Shown: positions 34,382 to 46,833, numbered from the stretch's first letter. The stretch is 64,000 bases of DNA from an uncultured Acinetobacter sp. (GCF_947626835.1 NZ_CANQTS010000007.1:1-64000), one strand, 5' to 3'. A program made the numbers and translations. Notes: generated from the letters alone by a model not told the origin.

Positions 34382-35085
34382 TGAGGCTCATCCATTTTCA
34401 TCTCTAAAACAGGGCGTTCGATTTCAGGATCATCAACTAAAACACCCACACTTTCGAGTTTAATTTGTAAAATTTGACGTTCTTGTTGACGTTCTAATAA
34501 ACCATCCCATGCGCTCATATAGGCTTTTTTGGCATTTTCAATATCGTTTTTTGCCACATAAACATCACCACGCGCTTCATCTGCGGTGGCTTTAAAGGCA
34601 GGATCAGTGACTGCGCTTAAGCTTTTTAAGGCAGTATCAAATTTATCTTGTGCCAATTGGCTATACGCTAGACGCAATTTAACCACATGAATAAGGCCTT
34701 GGTCATCGACTTTGGCATTTTCAACTTTCATTAAGGCTTTTTCAGCAGTGGCATAATCGTTACGCTCAAATGCCAATTTTGCCAACATTAATTGTGTTTG
34801 AATGGCTTGGACTGAATCTGGATAATTTTTGACGATTTCATCAGCCGTTTTGGTCAAGCTGTTCCAAGCATTGTCATCTTTAACATCCACTGTGGCAGCC
34901 TGATCCATGAGCTGCTGAACCTTGGCAGTTTGCAGCTGTGCTTCGCCTTGCTGCTTATTCTGCCAATAGGTCCAACCAGAATAGGCAATCAGCGCAATTA
35001 AAACCCCAGAAATCACAGTTGAACTGTACTTTTTGGTGTTGTTTTTTAAGCTATTAAGTTGTTCTTCATCACTTAGTGCGCTCAT
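34378..35085 (-). CDS. YfgM-like tetratricopeptide membrane protein
   Basis: N-terminal TM and TPR-like repeats; sits between hisS and bamB as yfgM does. Confidence 0.88.
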   Translation of the reverse strand: MSALSDEEQLNSLKNNTKKYSSTVISGVLIALIAYSGWTYWQNKQQGEAQLQTAKVQQLMDQAATVDVKDDNAWNSLTKTADEIVKNYPDSVQAIQTQLMLAKLAFERNDYATAEKALMKVENAKVDDQGLIHVVKLRLAYSQLAQDKFDTALKSLSAVTDPAFKATADEARGDVYVAKNDIENAKKAYMSAWDGLLERQQERQILQIKLESVGVLVDDPEIERPVLEMKMDEPQ

Positions 35086-35106
35086 GTGATTACCCTATTC
35101 CTTATA

Positions 35107-36402
35107 TTATTGTGAAGAAAGTTGTTCAAGCATAAATGGGACAATCGCCTCGACTGCCACTTCACTTTGCTCGGCAGTTGCAAGCTGTTTAAACAATACT
35201 TGCTTAGCTTCCCATTCGCGATCACCACAGATCAAGGCATACACTGCACCTGATTGATCGGCTTTTTTCATTTGTGACTTCATTGAGCCTTGTGAACCTA
35301 CTTTAAGACGTAGATTTGAGCCTACTGCTTCAAGTTGGTCACGAATCTGTTCTGCCAACACTAAAGCTTTGCCTTGTGCAGCAGGTTCAGACACCAAGAA
35401 TACGTCACAATCACGCACAAGACTGGTTTGTTCTACTTGTTCAAGTAACAATAACAAACGTTCCATCCCCATGGCAAAACCCACCGCAGGCACGGATTGA
35501 TCTGCTTTGCCTTTGAGCTGACCGACTAAACCATCGTAACGACCACCGGCACAGACTGTGCCTTGTGAACCTAAATGGGTCGTGGTCCATTCAAATACCG
35601 TTTTGTTGTAGTAGTCTAAACCACGTACCAATTTTTGATTGATAACAAAGCTCACCCCAGCATCGCTCAAATATTGTTGTAACTGAGCAAAATGCGCCAG
35701 AGTTTCTTCACCCATAAAATCATGTAATTTTGGCGCGTTTTCTAAAATGCTTTGGGTTTTAGCATCTTTAGAATCCAAAATACGTAACGGGTTTGTGGTT
35801 AAACGACGCTGTGAATCTTCGTCTAAATCGGCTTTATGCGCTTCTAAGAAATCAACCAAAGCCGCGCGATAAGCAGCACGCTCATCTGACTCGCCCAAGG
35901 TATTGAGTTCTAGCTGAACTTTGTCGCTCACCCCCATACGCTTCCACAAGCGCGCAGTCATTAAAATCAATTCTGCGTCCATATCTGGTGTGGCAACACC
36001 AAACGTTTCTACACCAAACTGATGGAACTGACGGTAGCGACCTTTTTGTGGTTTTTCATAACGGAACATGGGGCCAACATACCATACACGAGGGGTCGCC
36101 CCGCGCAGTAAGTTATGTTCGAGCATGGCACGTACACAACCTGCTGTCCCTTCAGGACGCAAAGTTAATGACTCAGGTGGGTTACCTTTGTCTAAGAAGG
36201 TGTACATTTCTTTTTCAACGATATCGGTGGCATCACCAATCGAACGTTTAAACAAATTAGTTTGTTCAACAATCGGTAAACGGATTTGTTGATAGCCATA
36301 CGCATCCATCAAACTGGATAAATGCTGCTCTAGACGGCGCCATGCAGGTGTTTGCGTTGGCAAAATGTCGTTAAAACCTTTAATTGCTACAATTGAACTC
36401 AT
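35107..36402 (-). CDS. hisS: Histidine-tRNA ligase
   Basis: [48 protein letters not shown]. Confidence 0.97.
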   Translation of the reverse strand: MSSIVAIKGFNDILPTQTPAWRRLEQHLSSLMDAYGYQQIRLPIVEQTNLFKRSIGDATDIVEKEMYTFLDKGNPPESLTLRPEGTAGCVRAMLEHNLLRGATPRVWYVGPMFRYEKPQKGRYRQFHQFGVETFGVATPDMDAELILMTARLWKRMGVSDKVQLELNTLGESDERAAYRAALVDFLEAHKADLDEDSQRRLTTNPLRILDSKDAKTQSILENAPKLHDFMGEETLAHFAQLQQYLSDAGVSFVINQKLVRGLDYYNKTVFEWTTTHLGSQGTVCAGGRYDGLVGQLKGKADQSVPAVGFAMGMERLLLLLEQVEQTSLVRDCDVFLVSEPAAQGKALVLAEQIRDQLEAVGSNLRLKVGSQGSMKSQMKKADQSGAVYALICGDREWEAKQVLFKQLATAEQSEVAVEAIVPFMLEQLSSQ

Positions 36403-36405
36403 GAT

Positions 36406-37527
36406 TTACTCAGAAAAACTTGTACGAATAATTTCTTTGGCTTTGGCATCTTCCAGCTCAATCACGCGTTGACGCACCATCGTTTCGATTTCGTCAACCA
36501 ACTGTGCTGTGTCAATCAAATGGCTTTTTTCGCCATTACGATAAACCAAAGAACGTGGCGCTGCACCCACTACACCAATATCAGCTTCTTTGGCTTCACC
36601 CGGACCATTGACTTTACAACCAATGACCGAAACATCCATTGGGGTACGAATATCTTCAAGACGCTCTTCAAGCTGCTGCATCACCGAAATCACGTTAAAT
36701 TCTTGACGTGAGCAACTTGGGCAGGCAATGAAGTTAATCCCATTTGAACGCAAGCTCAATGATTTTAAGATATCAAAACCAATTTTAATTTCTTCTTCAG
36801 GCTCAGCCGCCAATGAAATACGCATGGTATCGCCAATGCCTTCCATTAACAAACCACCTAAGGCGATGGCAGATTTTACCGAACCTGTGCGGTAAATTCC
36901 GGCTTCGGTTACACCTAAATGCAGTGGATTATCAATTTGTTGTGACAACAAACGATACGCATCCATGGTTAAAAACACATTCGATGCTTTAACCGATACT
37001 TTAAATTCATGGAAATTTAAACGATCTAAAATATCAATATGACGCATCGCAGATTCAAGCAAAGCTTGACCAGTTGGCTCACCATATTTTTTTTGAATGT
37101 CTTTTTCAAGCGAGCCGGCATTCACACCAATACGCATCGAAATATCATGGTGACGTGCAGCAGCCACCACTTCACGAATTTTGGCTTCTGAACCAATATT
37201 ACCCGGGTTAATGCGTAGACAATCGGCACCAAAATCAGCCACCGCTAAGGCAATTTTATAATCAAAATGAATGTCGGCCACCAAAGGTACATTCACTTGC
37301 TTACGAATTTCACCAAAGGCTGCGGCAGCTTCCATGCTCGGTACAGACACCCGCATGATATCGGCACCAGCATCCACGCAGCGCTGGATTTGCGCAATCG
37401 TCGCGGCCACATCACAGGTTTCTGTGTTGGTCATACTTTGAATGCTAATCGGGGCATCACCACCGACATATACCGAACCGACGCGAATCTTACGCGTTGC
37501 ACGGCGCTGAATTGGATTGACGATCAT
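36406..37527 (-). CDS. ispG: 4-hydroxy-3-methylbut-2-enyl diphosphate synthase
   Basis: [60 protein letters not shown]. Confidence 0.97.
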   Translation of the reverse strand: MIVNPIQRRATRKIRVGSVYVGGDAPISIQSMTNTETCDVAATIAQIQRCVDAGADIMRVSVPSMEAAAAFGEIRKQVNVPLVADIHFDYKIALAVADFGADCLRINPGNIGSEAKIREVVAAARHHDISMRIGVNAGSLEKDIQKKYGEPTGQALLESAMRHIDILDRLNFHEFKVSVKASNVFLTMDAYRLLSQQIDNPLHLGVTEAGIYRTGSVKSAIALGGLLMEGIGDTMRISLAAEPEEEIKIGFDILKSLSLRSNGINFIACPSCSRQEFNVISVMQQLEERLEDIRTPMDVSVIGCKVNGPGEAKEADIGVVGAAPRSLVYRNGEKSHLIDTAQLVDEIETMVRQRVIELEDAKAKEIIRTSFSE

Positions 37528-37544
37528 GATCTTTACCTTATGCC

Positions 37545-38324
37545 TTAACGTGACAGACGGAATTCTGCTTTGCCATTAACTGTATATGGCGACAATGAAA
37601 TATTTTCATTGTTTAAATTTAATGACACCGCAGTTGCATCATCTAGACGAATCTGAAATGGTGCTTCACCGCTAATGGTCGCGGTATTGGCTTGACGACC
37701 AGTGAGTAATACTTTACCGGTTGAATCCACAATATGTACCGAGGTTGGACGATTAAAGCTTAATGCCAACTGATCGCCCGTTGAAGCGACTGTTGAACCA
37801 TCGAGTGATAACACCTCAACTGCACTTTCAGGCTCGAGTGCTTCAGGTTCATCACTACGATTTTTAAGTGCTGCGATAGCAGCCCACAATACAATCACCA
37901 CTGCCACAGCAATAGCGCTACGCTTTAACCATTTACGGTTACGGTCACGGTTGGAACCTGGCAATTTACCCATAATTTTAATGGGCGAATTATCTAAAGC
38001 GTGATTCGGCAATAAACCTGTGTCATTGGCATAGATTTCATCAAAACGTTGAATAATGTTATTGGCATCCACCTTTAAAAACTTAGCATAACTGCGATAA
38101 TAACCCTTAATAAAGGTTGCTTCAGGCAATGCCTTGTATTGGTCTTTTTCCAATGCAGCTAAGGTTTTTTCAGGAATATTTAAGGCTTTAGCGATATCCG
38201 CTAACTCACGTTTTTGATTGATACGAACTTGACGTAAGTACTCACCTGGACGTTGTACATTTCCTAATGCGTTTGGAACTGTGCTTGAACCAGTCGATTG
38301 CGATGAATTAGGATTTATTTCCAT
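37545..38324 (-). CDS. RodZ-like helix-turn-helix protein with DUF4115
   Basis: [36 protein letters not shown]-terminal DUF4115-like domain. Confidence 0.88.
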   Translation of the reverse strand: MEINPNSSQSTGSSTVPNALGNVQRPGEYLRQVRINQKRELADIAKALNIPEKTLAALEKDQYKALPEATFIKGYYRSYAKFLKVDANNIIQRFDEIYANDTGLLPNHALDNSPIKIMGKLPGSNRDRNRKWLKRSAIAVAVVIVLWAAIAALKNRSDEPEALEPESAVEVLSLDGSTVASTGDQLALSFNRPTSVHIVDSTGKVLLTGRQANTATISGEAPFQIRLDDATAVSLNLNNENISLSPYTVNGKAEFRLSR

Positions 38325-39130
38325 ACGGCCTCAGTACTGTACTGTAATTGCAGATAACGTTGGTATTCTTGACTATTTGGGAACAAGGCGCGCATTTGAT
38401 TGACTAAGGCCTGCTGCCCTAGTGAATCATTGTTGGCACGCGCAATACGTATTCCAAGCCAAAGCGCGCGTGAACTTTGATTATTTGAGCCGACACGATG
38501 TACAAATTGTTCATACAATTGCGTCGCACTCGCATATTGTTCACGTAAATAAAAAATTTCAGCTAACTCTAACATTGAAATTGTCGAATCACGATTGACA
38601 GACAAGGCTTGTTTGAATGTTTTTTCAGCATTCACCACATCGTCTTTGCGTAAATAAACCCGACCTAAATTTTCAAGTGCTAAGTAGCGCTGCTCATAAC
38701 CCAGCGCAGCGCCTGCAATTGTCAGCTGCTCAATTGCATCATCATAACGCCCTAAACGATACAAATAAGTACCATAATTATTACGTGCCTGAGCATTATC
38801 AGCATCACTGCTAATGGCACGTTTAAAGTAAGTTTCCGCTTTTTCTAAATTGATCGGGCTGCCTTCTTGTTGCAGCAAGATTCCCATCATCATATTGGCG
38901 TTACTGTCACGCGCATCATATTCTAAGGCTTGATCAAGTGAACGCTTGGCCGCGTCTAAATCACCATTACGCAAATGCTCACCAGCCAGTTGGGTGCGCA
39001 CTTGAATGGATTTAACTGGATCTTTTTTATAGGGTGTGGAGGAAGCCGTGGTTTGACAACCGGTTAAGATTGCTGTCGTTACAAGCATCAGGCCTAAGCT
39101 TAGGTATTGATTTATTGTCTTTGTCACCAC
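38315..39130 (-). CDS. pilF: Type IV pilus biogenesis lipoprotein PilF/PilW
   Basis: Lipoprotein signal ILTGCQTTAS; TPR repeats (ARNNYGTYLYRLGRYDDAIEQL); between rlmN and rodZ. Confidence 0.9.
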   Translation of the reverse strand: MVTKTINQYLSLGLMLVTTAILTGCQTTASSTPYKKDPVKSIQVRTQLAGEHLRNGDLDAAKRSLDQALEYDARDSNANMMMGILLQQEGSPINLEKAETYFKRAISSDADNAQARNNYGTYLYRLGRYDDAIEQLTIAGAALGYEQRYLALENLGRVYLRKDDVVNAEKTFKQALSVNRDSTISMLELAEIFYLREQYASATQLYEQFVHRVGSNNQSSRALWLGIRIARANNDSLGQQALVNQMRALFPNSQEYQRYLQLQYSTEAVWK

Positions 39131-39149
39131 GTTGTTCCCCCTTATTCAA

Positions 39150-40382
39150 TTATCCTTGCGAACGCATAATCTCGTTTTGCGCTGCAACTTTCTTTTTCCA
39201 TTGTTCGGCACGGCGTGTACGGTCGGCCACTTGACCGACCAATTGACCACATGCGGCATCAATATCATCACCACGGGTCTGACGAATCGTACACACAAAA
39301 CCAGCATCAGACAAAGTTTTTTGGAATGCAATAATACGATTTCGGCTTGAACGACCATATGGTGCATGCGGGAATGGGTTAAATGGAATTAAATTGATTT
39401 TACTTGGTAAGTCTTTTAACAACTTAATCATTTGCTGTGCATGTTCAGGTTTATCATTTACGCCATCTAACATCACATATTCAATAGTCACGTGTTTACG
39501 TGAGCTTTCATTGCCGTCTTTGGCAATATAACGCTGACATGCAGCAATCAATTGCTCTAATGGATATTTTTTATTAATAGGTACAAGTTCATTACGCAAT
39601 TCATCATTTGGCGCATGTAATGAAATGGCTAAAGCTACATCAATATCTTTCACCATTTGGTCAATTTTAGGCACTACACCTGAAGTTGACAAAGTGACAC
39701 GACGTTTAGACATACCATACGCGAAGTCATCCAGCATGGTACGCATTGAGTTTAAAACAGCATCGTAGTTGAGCAATGGTTCGCCCATGCCCATCATCAC
39801 CACGTTCGTCACCGAGCGCTCACGCTCAAGTACAGGCACATCTTCCATATACGAGTAATTGGCCATCCATAACTGACCAATAATTTCAGCTTGGTTTAAG
39901 TCACGTTGGAAACCTTGTTTGCCCGTTGAGCAAAACGAACAATCCAGCGCACAGCCCACTTGTGATGAAATACACAAAGTACGACGCAAGCCACTGCGGT
40001 GTTCAGCAGGAATCAAAACCGTTTCAACCAAAGAGCCTTCACCATCACCGACACGGAACACCCATTTACGGGTACCGTCTTTAGAATAGTTTTTGTGCAC
40101 CACTTCTGGAGCTTTAATCTCAGCAATTTTTTCTAATTTTTCGCGTAATTTACCCGAAATATTGGTCATTTCGGCAAAATCAGTCACAAAGAATTGGTGA
40201 ATCCATTTCATCACCTGACCGGCGCGAAACTTCTTCTCTCCCATGTCCTCAAAGAATTTTTCCATTTGTGGACGTGACATGCCCAGTAAATTCACTTTTT
40301 CCACCGGTGTATGCGTCTGAATAGACGTAGATTGTTGCTTTTCATCAAGATGTGCAGATGAAGCGACCACTTCAGTACTCAT
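39150..40382 (-). CDS. rlmN: Dual-specificity 23S rRNA/tRNA m2A methyltransferase
   Basis: [26 protein letters not shown] radical-SAM motif; [17 protein letters not shown]. Confidence 0.97.
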   Translation of the reverse strand: MSTEVVASSAHLDEKQQSTSIQTHTPVEKVNLLGMSRPQMEKFFEDMGEKKFRAGQVMKWIHQFFVTDFAEMTNISGKLREKLEKIAEIKAPEVVHKNYSKDGTRKWVFRVGDGEGSLVETVLIPAEHRSGLRRTLCISSQVGCALDCSFCSTGKQGFQRDLNQAEIIGQLWMANYSYMEDVPVLERERSVTNVVMMGMGEPLLNYDAVLNSMRTMLDDFAYGMSKRRVTLSTSGVVPKIDQMVKDIDVALAISLHAPNDELRNELVPINKKYPLEQLIAACQRYIAKDGNESSRKHVTIEYVMLDGVNDKPEHAQQMIKLLKDLPSKINLIPFNPFPHAPYGRSSRNRIIAFQKTLSDAGFVCTIRQTRGDDIDAACGQLVGQVADRTRRAEQWKKKVAAQNEIMRSQG

Positions 40383-40450
40383 GTGTAATTACCTAGATCA
40401 TGCGTTTATAGAGGAAGAGATGTTCAAGAAGTGAACAAATTAAATTTCAG

Positions 40451-40492
40451 GAATAAAAAAACCAGATAAGTATAATAACACTTATCTGGTTT
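40451..40492 (-). terminator. Intrinsic terminator of ndk
   Basis: ACCAGATAAG-TATAATAACA-CTTATCTGGT with a T tract on the minus strand. Confidence 0.8.
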
Positions 40493-40504
40493 GAATACTG
40501 CGTA

Positions 40505-40936
40505 TTAACGAGTACGTGGAGCAATCTCAGTTTGCGCGAAGAAGTAGTTCACTTCACGGTCAGCAGATGCTACAGAGTCAGAACCGTGAGCAGCGTTTTC
40601 GTCGATGCTTACAGCGAAGTCAGCGCGGATAGTACCAGGAGCAGCTTCTTTAGGGTTAGTCGCGCCTAGGATGTCACGGTGAGCAAGAACAGCGTTTTCG
40701 CCTTCAAGAACTGAAACAACAACTGGACCTGAAGTCATGAAAGCAACTAGGTCAGCAAAGAAACCACGTTCTTTGTGCTCAGCGTAGAAGCCTTCAGCTT
40801 CAGCTTGAGTTAAGTGTTTCATTTTAGTTGCAACGATTTGAAGACCCGCTTTTTCAAAACGAGCGAAGATTTCGCCTACAACGTTTTTAGCAACTGCGTC
40901 TGGTTTTACGATAGATAAAGTACGTTCAATCGCCAT
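40505..40936 (-). CDS. ndk: Nucleoside diphosphate kinase
   Basis: [48 protein letters not shown]. Confidence 0.98.
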   Translation of the reverse strand: MAIERTLSIVKPDAVAKNVVGEIFARFEKAGLQIVATKMKHLTQAEAEGFYAEHKERGFFADLVAFMTSGPVVVSVLEGENAVLAHRDILGATNPKEAAPGTIRADFAVSIDENAAHGSDSVASADREVNYFFAQTEIAPRTR

Positions 40937-41042
40937 GATAGGCTCCTTAAGTCAAATTGACATGAAAATTTTGCGCATTATACCCAATAATAGGCGGTGT
41001 TCTGCGCTTAATCTGTAAAAAAAATGCTTTTTTTCGTACTGA

Positions 41043-41243
41043 TTAACGTGCTTCGTCAATCCAAGCCATCTGAATCGCTTCTAATAAGCCTTCTGTTGAT
41101 TTGTCTGGATTGTCTTCAAACTCAGGTAAAGCACAAATCCATGCATGTAAATCGGTAAAACGAATCCACTGTGGGTCCACATCTGGATGTGCTTCATACA
41201 ATTCAATTGCAATATCAATGGTGTCGGTCCAACGTAAGCCCAT
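41043..41243 (-). CDS. iscX: Fe-S cluster assembly-associated protein IscX
   Basis: LRWTDTIDIAIELYEAHPDVDPQWIRFTDLHAWICALPEFEDNP. Confidence 0.95.
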   Translation of the reverse strand: MGLRWTDTIDIAIELYEAHPDVDPQWIRFTDLHAWICALPEFEDNPDKSTEGLLEAIQMAWIDEAR

Positions 41244-41289
41244 AACTCATCCTAAATCAATATGTGTGCTTACTTTAGCAAATTTTATG

Positions 41290-41841
41290 TTACAGCAGCA
41301 CTGCAAAATACGGTGCGCATAGAATAATTAATCCCCCCACCGCTGCACCAATTAATGCACCCACCATGACATCGCTTGGATAATGTAAGCCCAAAATCAT
41401 GCGCGATAATACCACTAAAACTGTAAAAGGTAACATCAGCAATAATAGTAACGGTTCAATATAGCCAATGACGGTGGTGGCTAACACCGCATGTAAGGTA
41501 TGCCCTGAGGGAAAACTAAAGTGATCCAGTGGTCGCTCCCCTAAACGAATCACTTGATGCACCTGATAAGGCCGTGGACGAATGGTTTTGGCTTTTAAAA
41601 TTTTATAAATTACCGTACCTACTAGGGTACCAAGCAAAACATAGACAATGCTGAAGCTAAAGTCCCAACCACGAACCCACCATGCCAAGGCCAACATGGT
41701 GTACCAAAAAGGGCCATCGCCTAAGCGGCTAATGGCACGAAAAAAGTAACAAATTTTGTGTGAGTGGGAAAAATGATTTAAATACAAACATCCTTTTAAA
41801 TCCATGGCTAATATTCTTATTTTGGCACGTTTAAAATTCAT
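41290..41841 (-). CDS. PAP2-family phosphatase
   Basis: KAKTIRPRPYQ; FSFPSGHTLHAVLAT; SRMILGLHYPSDVMVGALIG. Confidence 0.93.
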   Translation of the reverse strand: MNFKRAKIRILAMDLKGCLYLNHFSHSHKICYFFRAISRLGDGPFWYTMLALAWWVRGWDFSFSIVYVLLGTLVGTVIYKILKAKTIRPRPYQVHQVIRLGERPLDHFSFPSGHTLHAVLATTVIGYIEPLLLLLMLPFTVLVVLSRMILGLHYPSDVMVGALIGAAVGGLIILCAPYFAVLL

Positions 41842-41867
41842 CTGCTTCCCCTGATTGGCGAGGATGG

Positions 41868-43148
41868 CTAGGTGTGCATGACACTCTCCCGAGCCACACG
41901 ATACAAGGCGTGTTCAAACTGTTTAACTGGATGATCCCAACCAATTTGAGCAGCCAGTTGACAGGCTTGACGTCCCATGTGCTGTAAAGTTTTATTATTG
42001 GGTAATTGTTGTATAAATTGGCAAAAGCCGTGTTGATCCCCAAGCGGTGCTAACCACCCCATATAATGATGCTTCACATATAAATGTGCTGCGGCATAAT
42101 CGTAAGCAATCACAGGTAAACCACTGGCCATGGCTTCTAATACCACATTGCCAAAAGTTTCCACTTGACTGGCAAATACAAACACATCACAGCTTGCATA
42201 AACAGTTGCAAGTTCTGTAGCGTATAAGTTACCGGTAAATATAATGTTACTGTCTGCGGCCAAAGCCAACAGTTCTTGGCGCTGCGGCCCATCGCCTACA
42301 ATCACCAACTTCACCGCCTGCCCTGCAGCCTGCATTTGCTTATAAGTTTGAATAATCAGTGGGATTTCTTTTTCAGGCGATAAACGTCCCACATATAACA
42401 AGACCCGCGTATCAGGCTGTGCACCCCATTTTTGCCGTAAGCGTTCAGAGCGCAATTCAGGTTTAAAATGTTCGACATCTACCCCACGCCCCACCACCGT
42501 CAACGGACAGGTCACACCAAAATCACGTAAGGCTTTTTCGGTATCGTGACTAGGTACACAGGTAAGTGCAGTATTGTTATGAAACCAGCGTAAATACGTT
42601 TGAATAGGTTTGACCAAAAAAGCTAAATCAAAAAAACGGCTAAAATCTTGAAAAGGTGAATGAAAGCCACTTGAGATGGGAATATTTTTGGCTTTTGCTG
42701 CATGTAACAACGCCAAGCCCAATGGCCCTTCGGTCACAATATGCACCACATCGGGCATAAATTCTTCTAAAGCTTGATTGACCTTTTGCATTTGCGGTAA
42801 GCCAAATTGCAAAGTCGGATAGCGCGGAATAGTCTGTGCTTTGACTAAACATTCTTTATTAGGCACAAAACTCGCCACTGTGCTGCGTTGCTCAGGACGA
42901 ATCAGTAAAATTTTATGACCTTGTTTTTGTAAACCTTGACTTAAATGCAATAAAGAATGTGCTACGCCATTGACCTCGGGCGGCCATGTTTCTGTCACGA
43001 TTGCAATTTTAAGTCGGGGTCGCACTAACGCTTGTAAAACAGTGATTTCATCGGCGAAATTATGATGCTGTTGTTTTAAATAAAATTTAAAGCTATCCGG
43101 AAAATCTTGTTGTTTTAACAGGCTGCCAATACCGGTGTGTTCCATCAT
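41868..43148 (-). CDS. Glycosyltransferase family 4/group 1 protein
   Basis: IAIVTETWPPEVNGVAHSLLHLS; LLYVGRLSPEKEIPLIIQTY; SQVETFGNVVLEAMASGLPVIAYDYAAA. ATG at 43148 preferred to the upstream TTG. Confidence 0.92.
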   Translation of the reverse strand: MMEHTGIGSLLKQQDFPDSFKFYLKQQHHNFADEITVLQALVRPRLKIAIVTETWPPEVNGVAHSLLHLSQGLQKQGHKILLIRPEQRSTVASFVPNKECLVKAQTIPRYPTLQFGLPQMQKVNQALEEFMPDVVHIVTEGPLGLALLHAAKAKNIPISSGFHSPFQDFSRFFDLAFLVKPIQTYLRWFHNNTALTCVPSHDTEKALRDFGVTCPLTVVGRGVDVEHFKPELRSERLRQKWGAQPDTRVLLYVGRLSPEKEIPLIIQTYKQMQAAGQAVKLVIVGDGPQRQELLALAADSNIIFTGNLYATELATVYASCDVFVFASQVETFGNVVLEAMASGLPVIAYDYAAAHLYVKHHYMGWLAPLGDQHGFCQFIQQLPNNKTLQHMGRQACQLAAQIGWDHPVKQFEHALYRVARESVMHT

Positions 43149-43218
43149 GCACCTAGCCAATTCTGTCTATTTTTCCGCTAGCATAGCCCTGTTTTGTGAC
43201 AGTTTAATGTCCTGTGCT

Positions 43219-43989
43219 TTAATCCGTTACAGCATGCAACAAACCATTTTTGACTTTAAAGCGCTGTGTACCAAAATGAACTTCTTGTTTAACTGCATCT
43301 ACATACGGTGTACCTTGCAGTTTTTCCAGCGCTGCTGCACGTTGAAATTGCGCAGTTTTAGGGTTATATATCCAATATAAATAATTTTGATCGTTTTCAT
43401 TCTCAGCCAGTGTTGCAGCTTTTAACGCCAAGTCAAAATAGCCATCAAAATTTAAATCGATATATTGCATTTGACTTGCGTCAGCATTAAAGCCCACCAA
43501 ACTTTGGTAGAGTTGTTGATTGCTGCGTTGTAATACATCTACGCGTTGAATAAGGTTGTGACCATAAAATTTAAAATTAAAAGTTGGACGATTCGCAACA
43601 TAGATTAATGGCTGAAAATGGATTTTTCTTTGCCAACCATCGAGTAACAATTGGCTACTCATACTACCTAATTTAGAATTTAGCTCACCTTTGAGTTGCA
43701 AATCTGGCTGCTCAGCATTGCTGCCTTTTAGCTCAATAGCATTGCCTTTTTGTAAGCCACTCAGTTGATAATCTTGATTTAACACTTGATCATGCAAACG
43801 TGCGCTTGGGTTCCAAATGCCCGATTTAAGCTCTAAAAAATAACGTCCATCTTCTGACATCATGACTCGATGCACAGGTACATAAATGCTTTTTAATTCT
43901 GTATTAATATCATTGGCAGATGCCGTTGAGGTTAAAGCCAAAACAGGTAAAGCAAGTACAAGTGATTGTATCAGCAAATGTTTTTTCAT
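43219..43989 (-). CDS. Secreted hypothetical protein
   Basis: Signal peptide LALPVLALTSTASA; an EF-hand/FG-GAP-like segment YIDLNFDGYFDLAL. Confidence 0.75.
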   Translation of the reverse strand: MKKHLLIQSLVLALPVLALTSTASANDINTELKSIYVPVHRVMMSEDGRYFLELKSGIWNPSARLHDQVLNQDYQLSGLQKGNAIELKGSNAEQPDLQLKGELNSKLGSMSSQLLLDGWQRKIHFQPLIYVANRPTFNFKFYGHNLIQRVDVLQRSNQQLYQSLVGFNADASQMQYIDLNFDGYFDLALKAATLAENENDQNYLYWIYNPKTAQFQRAAALEKLQGTPYVDAVKQEVHFGTQRFKVKNGLLHAVTD

Positions 43990-44092
43990 GATTTAACCTC
44001 AAAATAGTTAGATTGGGAGAAAGCTAATTTAGCATAAGATTCGCTATAAATAGTGAAGTAAAACTTAATCTTTTTATTGTCTTCACTAACAT

Positions 44093-44947
44093 TTAAGTAA
44101 CCTTATTAATCAAGCTACTTTTTAACTTCCATTGTTCAATATCAACATCAACCCGATAAAAATTGATATTGTTATCTGAGCAAATTTTTCTTAATTCTTC
44201 AAATTTCGGAATGATATGATCTTCAACCTTCTCACCCGACATTTGATATTTTCTGCGCTGATCAACGTACACATTTTTGCCTATATATAATTCCACAAAG
44301 GCATCTTGAGGAACCTCGATAGTGTAAATAGGTCTTGTACCTAAAGAAATTCTTTTCCAAATTTGTCCATCAACTATCTTTTCTCGACTATATGGAGAAT
44401 GATAAGAAAATTTTGCCGGATAAATATTTTTTACAACTCGAACTTCCTCCTCATAAGCCCAATATAAAGATTTATACAAAAAAGCTCTTTTACATAAATC
44501 CTCATACTTTTGTTTATCAATATCAATTGCTTCTGCTATCTGCTGTATTTCGTATTGAGTCAATTCAATGGGATTTTTAGGTGCGGTCGCTAAATAGATG
44601 ATTTCACCACGTTGTGCGGGAATCATAAATTTTTCAATATCTTCTAGGCCTGCTTTTTGTGTATCTATCCCAATGACAACACCTTTATAACTATCTGCAT
44701 AATGTGACCACATCAAAGGATTAAGTGGTGCACGAGTTAAGGATAAAACACCAAATCGCCTAGAAAATTTATCTTTGCATTGTTGAATAAATCTATCAGA
44801 AGAAATACCTTCTATATCAGATTGAATCACCCCCAAAGCAGTTCCTTCAAACGGATCATTAAAATCCTCTAAATGAGAAAAACCCAAAGACTTAGTTTTT
44901 AAAATAGTTAAAGCTGCTTCAAAACTTACATATTTATATAAAATCAT
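44093..44947 (-). CDS. DUF2971 domain-containing protein
   Basis: LYKYVSFEAALTILKTKSLGFSHLEDFNDPFEGT; FGVLSLTRAPLNPLMWSHYADSYKGVVIGID; AYEEEVRVV. Confidence 0.87.
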   Translation of the reverse strand: MILYKYVSFEAALTILKTKSLGFSHLEDFNDPFEGTALGVIQSDIEGISSDRFIQQCKDKFSRRFGVLSLTRAPLNPLMWSHYADSYKGVVIGIDTQKAGLEDIEKFMIPAQRGEIIYLATAPKNPIELTQYEIQQIAEAIDIDKQKYEDLCKRAFLYKSLYWAYEEEVRVVKNIYPAKFSYHSPYSREKIVDGQIWKRISLGTRPIYTIEVPQDAFVELYIGKNVYVDQRRKYQMSGEKVEDHIIPKFEELRKICSDNNINFYRVDVDIEQWKLKSSLINKVT

Positions 44948-44960
44948 TTTTATAATCCAA

Positions 44961-44990
44961 TAAAAAAACCTCGTTTACACGAGGGTCTTT
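44961..44990 (-). terminator. Terminator downstream of the ilvC 3'-end relic
   Basis: CCTCGT-TTAC-ACGAGG with a T tract on the minus strand. Confidence 0.65.
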
Positions 44991-45020
44991 GTAGCATTTA
45001 AAATCTGCTAGATCAAAGAA

Positions 45021-45070
45021 TTAGTTCTTTTCTTTTTCTATGATTTTGTTTGCTTGAATCTATGGTATGA
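45021..45070 (-). pseudogene. Relic of a diverged ilvC 3' end
   Basis: 50 nt aligning to 45211-45260 with 8 mismatches; translates as IP*IQANKIIEKEKN* against ilv[16 protein letters not shown]. Confidence 0.8.
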
Positions 45071-45126
45071 GCAAGCTCAGAACACTGTTCTAAGTGAAGC
45101 GCAAGGAATGAAAAGCACTGCTTTTC
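45069..45126. other. Cluster of short perfect hairpins between ilvC and its relic
   Basis: GAGC-AA-GCTC (45069-45078), AGAAC-ACT-GTTCT (45079-45091), GAAAAGC-ACT-GCTTTTC (45110-45126). Confidence 0.5.
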
Positions 45127-45154
45127 AATTTGTGAGGCACGAAGTTTCTTATGT

Positions 45155-45183
45155 AAAAAACCCACTCAAATTGAGTGGGTTTT
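45155..45183 (-). terminator. Intrinsic terminator of ilvC
   Basis: CCCACTCAA-A-TTGAGTGGG flanked by A and T tracts. Confidence 0.8.
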
Positions 45184-45210
45184 CGCATTCAAATCAATTG
45201 ATTTAAGAAA

Positions 45211-46281
<1,071 letters not shown>

Positions 46282-46341
46282 TTAAGCCTCTCCTAGTTGT
46301 ATAGGTTTGTATTGAGGTTGTCAAAAAAATGTTTCGTTAAA

Positions 46342-46833
46342 TTAGATTGTTAAAACTTTTTCGCCACGCGCGATACCCGATACGCCAGAACGCACAACTT
46401 CTAAGATTGTGTTTTCAGCTAAGGCATCAATAAAACCGTCGATTTTCTCGGTTGTACCTGCGATTTGAATGGTGTAAGTGGTTGGTGTGACATCAACCAC
46501 TTGCGCACGGAAAATATCTGCGGTGCGTTTAATTTCATCACGCGCTGAACCCAATGCTTTGACTTTAATCAGCATCAATTCACGTTCGATGTGTGGACCT
46601 TCAGACAAATCAACCACTTTAACCACTTCAACCAATTTGTTGAGTTGTTTAGTGATTTGCTCAATCTTATGGTCGTCGCCATAGGTGGTGAGGGTTAAAC
46701 GTGAAAGTGTTGGGTCTTCGGTTGGAGCAACGTTTAACGTCTCAATGTTATAACCACGTTGAGAAAATAAACCCACTAAACGAGAAAGCGCACCTGCTTC
46801 GTTTTCAACTAAGACAGAAATAATGTGTCTCAT
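46342..46833 (-). CDS. ilvH: Acetolactate synthase small subunit
   Basis: [48 protein letters not shown]. Confidence 0.97.
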   Translation of the reverse strand: MRHIISVLVENEAGALSRLVGLFSQRGYNIETLNVAPTEDPTLSRLTLTTYGDDHKIEQITKQLNKLVEVVKVVDLSEGPHIERELMLIKVKALGSARDEIKRTADIFRAQVVDVTPTTYTIQIAGTTEKIDGFIDALAENTILEVVRSGVSGIARGEKVLTI

